Positions 1 through 9,730 are shown, counted from the stretch's first letter. The stretch: 11,967 bases of DNA from Pseudomonadota bacterium (GCA_023386455.1 JAEWJO010000717.1:1-11967), one strand, 5' to 3'. Program-made: numbers and translations. Notes: a model not told the origin generated them from the letters alone.

Positions 1-101
1 GTGTCGTGATCGACGATCACGAGATCGAAGCCTGCGGCGCCGAGCGACAGTGCGAGCGGACCGCCGAGGCCACCGGCTCCGACGATCGTCGCGCGTGTCA
101 T
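1..101 (-). CDS. ThiF/MoeB/E1-like nucleotide-binding protein, N-terminal fragment
   Basis: The gene runs off the left edge, so only about 33 codons are visible. They encode a beta-strand, then the glycine-rich loop VGAGGLGGP, then a helix and a second strand ending in IVDHD. This is the Rossmann-type start of the ThiF/MoeB/HesA/E1 family, which adenylates the C-terminal glycine of ubiquitin-like or sulfur-carrier proteins. The aspartate ending the second strand fits the usual ribose-binding acid. The ATG overlaps the stop of the upstream zinc-ribbon gene in an ATGA, and a GGAG lies 6 bases before it (108-111), so the two are probably translationally coupled. The catalytic cysteine and the zinc-binding cysteines lie outside the window. 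An unrelated NAD(P)-binding Rossmann protein cannot be excluded, although GGLGGP favours ThiF. Confidence 0.7.
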   Translation of the reverse strand, partial: MTRATIVGAGGLGGPLALSLGAAGFDLVIVDHD

Positions 102-445
102 GCGGCGCTCCGGCCGCAGACGTTGCACGTACCGTTCGGACCGATCAGGCCGACGCAGCCGCCGTCGGGGCAGAGCTTGCGGTCGTCCCACTCGCCGGCC
201 GACTCGGTCTCCTCGGCACCGTCGTCCTCCTCCTCGTCCTCGTCATCCTCGTCGTCATCCTCGTACTCGTCGTCATCCTCGTCCGATGGGGCGGCCTCGT
301 CGGCCGTCTCGTCGGCGAGCCCGCGCTTGCGCTCGTCGCCCCAGTTCGGCGCGACACGGCCGCAGACCTTGCACGTACCGTCGGCTCCGATCACGCCGAC
401 GCACGCGCCGTCGGGGCAGAGCGTTCGTTGATCCCACTCGCTCAT
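98..445 (-). CDS. Small protein with two zinc-ribbon-like repeats around an acidic linker
   Basis: The product has 115 residues and I recognise no named family. Residues 2-30 and 84-112 are near-copies (21 of 29 identical) with the pattern C-x4-C-x9-C-x2-C: cysteines 10, 15, 25 and 28, then 92, 97, 107 and 110. Each copy contains LCPDGxCVG and GTCxVCGR, which suggests two independent zinc sites. Between them, about residues 50-80 are almost entirely aspartate and glutamate and are presumably disordered. There is no signal peptide or membrane segment, so it is probably cytoplasmic. The start overlaps the FHA stop and the stop overlaps the ThiF-like start, both as ATGA, so the three genes should be made together. 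A role as adaptor or substrate of the neighbouring E1-like protein is only a guess. Confidence 0.75.
   Translation of the reverse strand: MSEWDQRTLCPDGACVGVIGADGTCKVCGRVAPNWGDERKRGLADETADEAAPSDEDDDEYEDDDEDDEDEEEDDGAEETESAGEWDDRKLCPDGGCVGLIGPNGTCNVCGRSAA
110..196 (-). repeat. Zinc-ribbon repeat, copy 2 (C-terminal)
   Basis: This stretch encodes residues 84-112 of the small zinc-ribbon protein. It is the duplicate of 356-442, in the same orientation, and the similarity is visible in the DNA as well as the protein. That points to an internal duplication rather than convergence. Confidence 0.7.
356..442 (-). repeat. Zinc-ribbon repeat, copy 1 (N-terminal)
   Basis: This stretch encodes residues 2-30 of the small zinc-ribbon protein and is the partner of 110-196. 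The eight differences are at the edges of the unit or between cysteines. All four cysteines and the surrounding glycines are kept. Confidence 0.7.
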
Positions 446-966
446 GTGCCACCCAGTGCCGCGAACAGATCGTTCGCGAGAAAGAAGGTCAGCTCGATCT
501 CGCCGAGCTTGAGCAGCGCGCGCGATGCGAGCGGCTTCTCGCGGCGCGCGTCGAGCACCTGGCCGCGCAACCAGCTCCCGTTCTTCGATCCGGCGTCGGC
601 GACGACCCAGGCGCCGGTCGCCTCGCGCCGGACGTAGGCGTGAAGCCGCGACACCGAGCTATCGGCGATCACGATGTCGTTGTTTCCGGTCCGACCGATC
701 GTGATGCGATCGGGGAACGACGCCTGCGGCTTCTTCGTCAGCGGGTAGACCTCGAGGTCGACGTCGTCGGTCGGGCTCAGGCCCCAATCGCGTCCCGACG
801 GCATCGTCGCCTCGATGTCGTCGTCGAGGGACAGCGTCGTCACGCCGCTGACGACGTCCGCGGTCGGCTCGGCGCGGTACCGGACCAGCGCGGCCGGTGC
901 GGCGGCGGCGAGGAACTCCTCCCGCCCCAGCTGCACGAGCTGGCGATAGTGCGCCGCAGCGTCCAC
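442..966 (-). CDS. FHA-domain protein
   Basis: The protein has about 174 residues and a forkhead-associated domain at residues 87-162. FHA domains bind phosphothreonine peptides. The key residues are present: G91-R92 (IGRTGNNDIVI), S106 and H109 (SSVSRLHAYV), and N129-G130 (GSKNG). The first 35 residues form a short helical segment I cannot assign, followed by an acidic, probably flexible linker. No ATG is available in this frame near the expected start. I chose the GTG at 966 because it keeps the helical N-terminus and avoids running into efp; it has no clear ribosome binding site, so the start is uncertain. The gene heads the operon with the zinc-ribbon and ThiF-like genes. It may read phosphorylation by a Ser/Thr kinase such as the one encoded at 9764-10810, but nothing in the sequence links them. 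Confidence 0.8.
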   Translation of the reverse strand: MDAAAHYRQLVQLGREEFLAAAAPAALVRYRAEPTADVVSGVTTLSLDDDIEATMPSGRDWGLSPTDDVDLEVYPLTKKPQASFPDRITIGRTGNNDIVIADSSVSRLHAYVRREATGAWVVADAGSKNGSWLRGQVLDARREKPLASRALLKLGEIELTFFLANDLFAALGGT

Positions 967-1024
967 CGCGAGGATGTCGCATAGACGGGGCCGACCGGCA
1001 AGACTCGTCGCCGACGGAAGGCGT

Positions 1025-1054
1025 TTGACAGGTCGGGACGGCGCGGGGTAAACG
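1025..1054 (+). promoter_or_regulatory. Candidate sigma-70-like promoter of efp
   Basis: A perfect TTGACA at 1025-1030 is followed after 18 bases by TAAACG at 1049-1054, a weak -10 match. Transcription would then begin about 1-3 bases before, or at, the efp ATG at 1063. It lies in the 96-base gap between the divergent FHA gene and efp. The -35 is convincing and the -10 is not. Confidence 0.4.
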
Positions 1055-1062
1055 AACGCGCC

Positions 1063-1626
<564 letters not shown>

Positions 1627-1645
1627 GCCCACGCGGGCCACGGAC

Positions 1646-2818
1646 GTGACTGCGACCCGCGGTCGAGTGATCGCGATCGACGGCGACATCGCTGTCGTCC
1701 GCACCGAGCGCTTCGACCTCACGATCACGCACCCGCTGCGCGACTGGAGACCCGGCGATCACGTCGAGGTCGATCGGCCCGCGCGGATCCGGGCGTTCAC
1801 CGGCGGCGACTATCCCGCGCCGGGCAGCGAGGTCATGCGCATGCCGCGCGGCCGGCTCGACAAGCTGCACGCGCGCGCGGCGGCGCTCGCGACGCTGCGC
1901 ACGTTCTTCGCCGGCCGCGGCTTCCTCGAGGTCGAGACGCCGCTGCTCGTGCCGAGCCCGGGGCTCGAGATTCATCTCGAGGCGGTGCACGCGGGCGGCG
2001 GCTACCTCATCACGTCGCCCGAGTACCAGATGAAGCGGCTGCTCGCGGCGGGCTTCGAGCGGATCTATCAGGTGTGCAAGTGCTTCCGCGCGAACGAGCG
2101 CGGTGCGCATCATGCGAGCGAGTTCACGATGGTCGAGTGGTACCGCGCGTTCGCGGGCATCGACGCGATCATCGACGACACCGAGCAGCTCGTGGCCGGG
2201 GTCGTGTCGGCGATCGCGAAGCAGCCGGTCGCGCACGTCGGCGGCCGGGCGATCGACCTCGCGCCGCCGTGGCGACGGATGACCGTCCGCGCGGCGATGC
2301 AGGAGTGGGCCGGCATCGCGGTCGACGGCGCGGAGCCGGCCGGCGATCTCGTGGCCGCGATCCGCGCCGCCGGGATCGACGTCGCCGACGGGACCGCGTG
2401 GGATGACGCGTTCTTCGCCGGGTTCCTCGCCCGTGTCGATCCGGCGATCGCCGCGCTCGATCACGCGATCATCCTCGAGGACTGGCCGGCGCCGCTTGCC
2501 GCGCTCGCCCGCCGCAAGGACGGCGATCCGAAGACGGCGCTCCGGTTCGAGGCGTACGTCGGCGGCATCGAGCTCGCGAACGCATTCGACGAGCTGACGG
2601 ATGCCACGGAGCAGCGCGCGCGGTTCGGAGACGACCTCCGGATGCGTGCCGAGCGAGGCCGGGCGATCTACCCGCTCGACGAGAAGCTGCTCGCCGCGCT
2701 CGCCGAGGGCTTGCCACCTTCTGCCGGCATCGCGCTCGGGTTCGATCGCCTCGTGATGCTGGCCACAGGGGCCGACACGATCGGCGAGGTCCTGTCGTTC
2801 ACTGCCGACGAGCTATGA
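1646..2818 (+). CDS. epmA: EF-P (R)-beta-lysine ligase with N-terminal extension
   Basis: EpmA (GenX/PoxA) is a class II lysyl-tRNA-synthetase paralogue that activates beta-lysine with ATP and attaches it to the EF-P lysine. Motif 1 lies near FLEVETPLL (residues 93-101), motif 2 at FRANE to EFTMVEWYR (147-167), and motif 3 at ALGFDRLVML (363-372). SPEYQMKRLL (124-133) and ELTDATEQ also match E. coli EpmA. A363 aligns with E. coli A298, the residue that favours beta-lysine over alpha-lysine. The reading frame from the GTG at 1646 gives 390 residues against 325 in E. coli. The extra 65 or so residues look beta-rich (RGRVIAIDGDIAVV, then RPGDHVEVD) and keep the codon bias of the rest. An internal ATG at 1841 with a GAGG 8 bases upstream would give exactly 325 residues, so two products are possible. 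Confidence 0.95.
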   Translation: MTATRGRVIAIDGDIAVVRTERFDLTITHPLRDWRPGDHVEVDRPARIRAFTGGDYPAPGSEVMRMPRGRLDKLHARAAALATLRTFFAGRGFLEVETPLLVPSPGLEIHLEAVHAGGGYLITSPEYQMKRLLAAGFERIYQVCKCFRANERGAHHASEFTMVEWYRAFAGIDAIIDDTEQLVAGVVSAIAKQPVAHVGGRAIDLAPPWRRMTVRAAMQEWAGIAVDGAEPAGDLVAAIRAAGIDVADGTAWDDAFFAGFLARVDPAIAALDHAIILEDWPAPLAALARRKDGDPKTALRFEAYVGGIELANAFDELTDATEQRARFGDDLRMRAERGRAIYPLDEKLLAALAEGLPPSAGIALGFDRLVMLATGADTIGEVLSFTADEL

Positions 2819-2823
2819 GAGGA
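2817..2823 (+). promoter_or_regulatory. Ribosome binding site of the PQ-rich protein gene
   Basis: GAGAGGA lies 7 bases before the ATG at 2831 and overlaps the epmA stop codon (2816-2818). It fixes the start and suggests translational coupling to epmA. Confidence 0.65.
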
Positions 2824-2830
2824 TGCGCGC

Positions 2831-3562
2831 ATGCGCACGCCGATCGCTCTTTGCTTGATGGTGATGGTTGCTGGCTCGAGCGCGTATGCGCAGCCGGGGG
2901 GCGATCCGCAGCAGCCGCCGCCGCCCCAGCAGCCGGCGCCGCAGCAGCAACCGCAGCCGTATCCGCAGCAGCCGCAGCAGTATCCCCAGCAGCCGCAGCA
3001 GTACCCCCAGCAACCGCAGCCGTACCCGCAGCAGCAGTATCCCCAGCAGGGCTACGGCTGGCAGCCGCAGCGCCCGGTGATGCAGTACCAGCTGACGGTC
3101 GACGAGCAGTACCTGCTCGATCGCGGCTACATCAGCGATGGCGCGCATATCGGCGGCGGACTCGCGTCGCTGTTCCTCGGCTGGGGTATCGGCCAGGCCG
3201 TGCAGGGGCGCTGGAGCGAGAAGGGCTACATCTTCACGCTCGGCGAGGCGGCCTCGGTCGGCCTCATCATCTGGGGCGTCGTCGGCGCGGTCGACGAGTC
3301 GTGCTTTGACTGCTACGAGTCGAACAACGATAACGACGCGACCTATGGCGTGATGATCGCCGGCGGCGTCATCGGGATCATGGTGTTCCGCATCTGGGAG
3401 GTCGTCGACGCGTTCGCCGGCCCCGCGGAGCACAACCGCAAGGTGACGCAGCTGCGCTACCGCCTCGGCATGCCGGTGCCGCGCTACACGCAGCTGACCC
3501 CGTACGTCGTGCCGTCGCGCGCCGGTGACGGCGCGGTCGCGGGCTTCTCGCTGCGCTTCTGA
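2831..3562 (+). CDS. Envelope protein with signal peptide, PQ-rich repeat and hydrophobic segments
   Basis: The product has 243 residues and no function I can name. Residues 1-20 form a signal peptide with likely cleavage after AYA, just before QPGG. Residues 22-80 are almost all proline, glutamine and tyrosine, including a 7-residue unit of the type PQQYPQQ. Then come three hydrophobic, glycine-rich stretches at about 107-124, 136-154 and 172-190, separated by a polar loop with a CxxC pair (C158, C161) that could form a disulfide outside the cytoplasm. The end is basic and finishes in GFSLRF, and a terminal phenylalanine is common in outer-membrane proteins. The layout recalls small envelope proteins sometimes named P13-like porins, but I cannot confirm that. 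It follows epmA after 12 bases and its proline runs could need EF-P. Confidence 0.85.
   Translation: MRTPIALCLMVMVAGSSAYAQPGGDPQQPPPPQQPAPQQQPQPYPQQPQQYPQQPQQYPQQPQPYPQQQYPQQGYGWQPQRPVMQYQLTVDEQYLLDRGYISDGAHIGGGLASLFLGWGIGQAVQGRWSEKGYIFTLGEAASVGLIIWGVVGAVDESCFDCYESNNDNDATYGVMIAGGVIGIMVFRIWEVVDAFAGPAEHNRKVTQLRYRLGMPVPRYTQLTPYVVPSRAGDGAVAGFSLRF
2957..3049 (+). repeat. In-frame tandem repeat encoding PQQYPQQ-type units
   Basis: A 21-base unit built from CCGCAGCAG and TAT/TAC codons repeats about three to four times, with one shortened copy near the end. It encodes residues 43-73 of the envelope protein. Synonymous changes between copies (tat/tac, ccg/ccc, cag/caa) show that the protein repeat is older than the most recent slippage. 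Confidence 0.75.
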
Positions 3563-3563
3563 G

Positions 3564-3980
3564 CTACGGCATCTCCATCAGCGCCCAGTACTTGTTGATG
3601 GTCGTCATGACCTCGGCGAACTGCGAGAACGTGACGGGCTTGAGCAGGTAACCGGCGACGTTCAGCTTGAACGCCTCGATCCGGTCGCGCTCCTCGTTGG
3701 AGGTCGTCAGCACGACGACCGTCATCGTGTGGAGCGCGGGATCCGCGCGGATCTCGCGCAGGAACTCGATGCCGTTCATCTTCGGCATGTTCACGTCGAG
3801 CAGCACGAGCCGGCGCGTCGCCGGGATGTCCTGCTTGCGAAGCAGCTCGAGCGCCTCGATGCCGTTGTGCGCGACGTAGAGCGGGTTCGTGATCTTCGCC
3901 TTCTGAAACGCGCGCCTGACGGTCATGACGTCGACGTCGTCGTCCTCGACGAGCAGGATGTTGATCACGCGATCATCCAT
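3564..3980 (-). CDS. Single-domain response regulator (CheY/Rcp1-like)
   Basis: The protein has 138 residues and is one receiver domain with no output domain. The acidic pocket is at E12-D13-D14, the phosphorylated aspartate is D62 in LLDVNMP, the switch threonine is T92 or T93 in VVLTTSN, and the conserved lysine is K114 in LLKPV. The style of the loops resembles the Rcp1 family, which pairs with phytochrome-type histidine kinases. Its ATG lies inside the end of the histidine kinase gene (8-base overlap) with a GAGG 7 bases upstream (3988-3991), so the two are surely a pair. It must act through protein contacts or a further phosphotransfer. Its stop is one base from the stop of the convergent envelope gene. 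Confidence 0.95.
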   Translation of the reverse strand: MDDRVINILLVEDDDVDVMTVRRAFQKAKITNPLYVAHNGIEALELLRKQDIPATRRLVLLDVNMPKMNGIEFLREIRADPALHTMTVVVLTTSNEERDRIEAFKLNVAGYLLKPVTFSQFAEVMTTINKYWALMEMP

Positions 3981-5982
3981 GGCGTTGCCTCGTGGTGGTG
4001 TCGGTAGCGGGCCAGGTGAAATAGAACGTCGCGCCGGCGCCGCCCCCGGACTCGATCCACGCTCGACCTCCGCGCGCCTCGACGATCTTGCGGACGACCG
4101 CGAGGCCGATGCCGGTGCTCTCGACCTTGTCGCGCGGCTCGAGGGTCTGGAACAGCCCCCAGATGCGCTTGTGAAACTCCGGCGAGATGCCGACGCCGTC
4201 GTCCTTGACGTACAGCGCCCACATCTCGCCCTCGACGCGCGCGCCGACCTCGACCGTCAGCGCGCGACCCTGGTTGTACTTGAGCGCGTTGCCGATCAGG
4301 TTCATCAGGACCTGCTGGAGCGGGATGCGCGCGGTCTGCAGCGTCGGCAGATCGTGGAGCACGAGCGTCGCGTTCACCGGCGGGGCGAGCAGCTCCCACA
4401 GCTCGCGGGTGAACCGGGCGACGTCGACCTCGACGAGCTCGCCCTCGGTCCGGTCGGCGCGGCTGTACTGGAGGATGCCGTCGATCAGGTTCTCGAGGCG
4501 GCGCACGCGGCCGCGCAACAGATCCATGTGATAGCGGCCTTGCTCGTCCATCTTGTCGCCGAGGTCGTCCTCGATCCACTGGCTCAGGTTCGCGATGCCG
4601 CGCAGCGGAGCCTTGAGGTCGTGACTCGCGACGTACGCGAACTGATCGAGCTCGGCGTTGGTCTTCTCGAGCTCGCCGATCAGCACGCGCGCGTTGCTGA
4701 ACAGCCGCGCGTTGTCCATCGCGATCGCGGCCTGCGCCGAGACGCCGGCGACGAGGCGCTCGGTCGCCTCGGTGAACGCGCCGGCCTCCTCGTGACCGAA
4801 GACGAGCGCGCCGATCGGCTTGCCGCCGCGCGCGATGACCGGAACGGCGAGGAAGCTCGCGGTCTGCAGCGATGGGAACGCCGACGGTGCGAGCTGCGTC
4901 GGCTCGACGGGCAGGGCAGGTAGCTGCTCGCGCGTCACCGCGCCGGCGAGCGCGACCTGCGTGAACCGCAACGCGTCCGCCTCGACGCTGTAGAAGAACG
5001 CGCCATACGACGCCTGCGCGAGCCGCGTCGCGAGGTTCGTCACGCGCTGGACGAGAGGCCCGATCTCGAGCTCGCTCGTCAGGTTCTTGCCGATCTCGTT
5101 GATGAGCTCGAGCTGCTCGGCCTTGGCGCGCAGCTCGGCCTCGGCGGCGCGCCGTGCCTCGTCGGCGGACTTGCGCTCGATCCCGAGCGCGATCGAGTCG
5201 GCGATCGCGGCGAGCGCGGACTCGACCTCGCGGCCGAACGTATGGCGGCCGTAGACCGACAGCACGCCGACGACGTTGCCGTCGATCCGCAGCGGGTAGC
5301 CGGCGAACGAGGTGATCCGGTCGCGGATCGCCCACTCGCGATTGCCGGCGCGGTTGTCGTTCGCGAAGTCGTTCGTCAGATACGGCGCACCTCGCTCGAC
5401 GATCTTGCCGATCTTCGCGCGACCGATCGGAATGCGCTCGAGAGGGTCGGGGACGGCATCGCCACTCGACGCCTGGAGCACGAGCTCGCAGCTCGCCGCA
5501 TCGAGCGTCCAGATCCGCGCGAGCGCCGCATCGAGGTAGCGAACCAGCGCCTCGGTGCAGCTCTGGAGGTTCTCCTCGAGCGTGCCCGGCCGCGTGAGCG
5601 CGAAGCCGATCTCGCCGACCAGCAGCGCCTGGCGAGCCTGCAGCGCCTCGGACGTCTCGGGCTGGATCTGGCGGAGCGTGATCAGCAGGCTGCCGTCGGG
5701 CACCGGACGCGCGCGTGCCTGCAGCCAGCCGACGCTCGGCAACGTGCTCTCGCTGAGGAGCTCCGCGCGATCGGCCATCGCGTAGCGGAACGCCGTCCCG
5801 AACGACGTCGACTCGAGCTCGGGGCAGAGCTCCCACAGGGTGGCGCCGGTCTGGCCGAGCAGCCGGTGAGCCTCCTGATTGACGAACGTGATGCGCCACT
5901 CGCGGTCGACGACGATCACCGCATACGGAAGCAGTGACAGCACCTTGCGCGCGTCGAGTTCGGGCTCCACGGCGACAACCAC
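3973..5982 (-). CDS. Soluble hybrid-sensor histidine kinase, PAS-GAF-GAF-HisKA-HATPase
   Basis: The product has about 669 residues and no membrane segment, so it senses something inside the cell. Domains in order: PAS (about 12-110), GAF (118-265), a coiled-coil linker rich in Ala, Glu and Arg (266-305), a second GAF (306-430), HisKA (440-510) and the ATPase domain (550-660). The phosphorylated histidine is H454 in ASHDLKAPLRGI. The N box is LIGNALKYN (N565), the first G box is DDGVGI (594-599) and the second is TGIGLAV (623-629). All catalytic boxes look intact. There is no receiver domain of its own; the overlapping gene supplies it. The ligand of the GAF domains is unknown. The start is uncertain: the GTG at 5982 and an in-frame GTG four codons later are both possible, and neither has a good ribosome binding site. 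Confidence 0.93.
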   Translation of the reverse strand: MVVAVEPELDARKVLSLLPYAVIVVDREWRITFVNQEAHRLLGQTGATLWELCPELESTSFGTAFRYAMADRAELLSESTLPSVGWLQARARPVPDGSLLITLRQIQPETSEALQARQALLVGEIGFALTRPGTLEENLQSCTEALVRYLDAALARIWTLDAASCELVLQASSGDAVPDPLERIPIGRAKIGKIVERGAPYLTNDFANDNRAGNREWAIRDRITSFAGYPLRIDGNVVGVLSVYGRHTFGREVESALAAIADSIALGIERKSADEARRAAEAELRAKAEQLELINEIGKNLTSELEIGPLVQRVTNLATRLAQASYGAFFYSVEADALRFTQVALAGAVTREQLPALPVEPTQLAPSAFPSLQTASFLAVPVIARGGKPIGALVFGHEEAGAFTEATERLVAGVSAQAAIAMDNARLFSNARVLIGELEKTNAELDQFAYVASHDLKAPLRGIANLSQWIEDDLGDKMDEQGRYHMDLLRGRVRRLENLIDGILQYSRADRTEGELVEVDVARFTRELWELLAPPVNATLVLHDLPTLQTARIPLQQVLMNLIGNALKYNQGRALTVEVGARVEGEMWALYVKDDGVGISPEFHKRIWGLFQTLEPRDKVESTGIGLAVVRKIVEARGGRAWIESGGGAGATFYFTWPATDTTTRQRHG

Positions 5983-6083
5983 GGAGGCACGATACGCGCC
6001 CAGATTCTTACGTCACGCCTCTCGATCGTGAAGTCACAGTGAGACATCACCCGACGGTGCAGTCTTCGGATCCATCTCGTAAC

Positions 6084-6446
6084 TCAGGCCACGATCAACG
6101 CGACGAGACCGAGCGCCAGTGTCACAGCGAACGAGATCGCGATCACGGGGAGTCGCGGACGGAACATCGTCAGCGTCGTCCGTCCGACCGACACGCCGGT
6201 GCCGGGCGGCGTCACGTGTACGGGCAGCTGCAGCTCGGCCAGCGCTGGCGCATGGATCGGCGCAGGCGTCGAGACCGCGGCGACGTGCGCCACGGCTTCA
6301 TCGATCAGATCCGGGACCGCGTCCGGGACCACCGCCGGGAAGCGAGCCGTGATGCGCTGCTTCTCGACGGCGTCCATCGTGTTGAGCAAGCCGAGTAGCT
6401 CGTCGCGCGGGATCTGGAGGGTGGTCTCGAGCTCCTGTCGCATCAC
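6084..6446 (-). CDS. Small tail-anchored protein of unknown function
   Basis: The product has 119-120 residues and I do not recognise it. The first 50 or so residues are amphipathic and probably helical (ELETTLQIPRDELLGLLN). A proline- and alanine-rich linker follows, then RPRLP and a final hydrophobic stretch of about 22 residues (99-120) that would anchor the C-terminus in the membrane with the rest in the cytoplasm. GTG (6446) and ATG (6443) are adjacent possible starts; ATG is more usual, and neither has a clear ribosome binding site. Third codon positions are strongly GC, as in the neighbours, which supports real coding. It sits between uvrA and the histidine kinase on the same strand, with gaps of 164 and 101 bases, so it is probably transcribed on its own. 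Confidence 0.65.
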   Translation of the reverse strand: MMRQELETTLQIPRDELLGLLNTMDAVEKQRITARFPAVVPDAVPDLIDEAVAHVAAVSTPAPIHAPALAELQLPVHVTPPGTGVSVGRTTLTMFRPRLPVIAISFAVTLALGLVALIVA

Positions 6447-6610
6447 GCGACCGCACGGGTGCAGGCCGCGTGCCTCGAGATCCGGATATCACCGACGAGT
6501 CGTCGCGCACGGATAACCTCGCGACGTCGGTCGAGACCCACATTTCCGACATCGAGCGTGTCGCGTGCGGTGATGCTACGGCGAGCGAACGGTGCCGCGG
6601 CGCAGACGTG

Positions 6611-9592
<2,982 letters not shown>

Positions 9593-9598
9593 GTCCGG

Positions 9599-9603
9599 CT
9601 CCC
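9599..9603 (-). promoter_or_regulatory. Ribosome binding site deciding the uvrA start
   Basis: GGGAG on the minus strand lies 6 bases before the ATG at 9592. The alternative ATG at 9646 lacks a comparable site and falls next to the predicted transcription start, so 9592 is preferred. Confidence 0.65.
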
Positions 9604-9655
9604 GCTTCGGATCGTTACGACCAGGACCAAGCGAAGAGCGACCCATAGGCCGGAC

Positions 9656-9684
9656 ACCCTACGGAGCGCATGTTCAGGTGTCAA
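9656..9684 (-). promoter_or_regulatory. Candidate sigma-70-type promoter of uvrA
   Basis: On the minus strand a perfect TTGACA (9684-9679) is followed after exactly 17 bases by TAGGGT (9661-9656). Transcription would start around 9649, leaving a leader of roughly 55 bases before the ATG at 9592. The spacing is ideal, and the -10 keeps the first two positions and the last. Confidence 0.5.
9662..9678. promoter_or_regulatory. Possible LexA-like operator inside the uvrA promoter
   Basis: The 17-base spacer between the -35 and -10 ends, on the plus strand, in GTTCAGG. Compared with the Myxococcus xanthus LexA box as I remember it (CTRHAMRYBYGTTCAGS), 14 of 17 positions fit. The half-site GTTCAG is perfect and the other half is degraded. 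The location would block RNA polymerase directly. Chance similarity remains possible. Confidence 0.3.
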
Positions 9685-9710
9685 GCTGCCGGGACGGCGA
9701 GGGTTTCGAA

Positions 9711-9730
9711 CCTGACAACGCATTGTCAGG
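9711..9730. repeat. Perfect 8-base inverted repeat with 4-base spacer
   Basis: CCTGACAA and TTGTCAGG flank CGCA. The element lies 33 bases beyond the stop of the Ser/Thr kinase gene and about 27 bases upstream of the uvrA -35. It could be a hairpin ending kinase transcription, but only two T residues follow it, so it is a poor intrinsic terminator. It could equally be an operator for a dimeric regulator of uvrA. A third copy of the TGTCA core overlaps the uvrA -35. Confidence 0.6.

Noticed and set aside
220..282. Low-complexity tcc/tcg run that might be a slippage repeat or a serine-rich plus-strand gene
   Set aside because: It is the complement of the Asp/Glu-rich linker of the zinc-ribbon gene, which explains it better than a poly-serine frame.
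3965..5899. 644-codon minus-strand frame inside the histidine kinase
   Set aside because: It is in the wrong phase; it yields arginine-rich sequence, whereas the neighbouring frame carries all the kinase boxes.
5983..6083. Possible promoter of the histidine kinase (TTCACG, 16 bases, TAAGAA)
   Set aside because: Both boxes are poor matches, so I did not list it as a feature.
9698..9714. TTCGAA core flanked by GG and CC, recalling a tRNA T-arm or attachment site
   Set aside because: There is no acceptor stem, anticodon arm or D-arm around it, and no integrase nearby.
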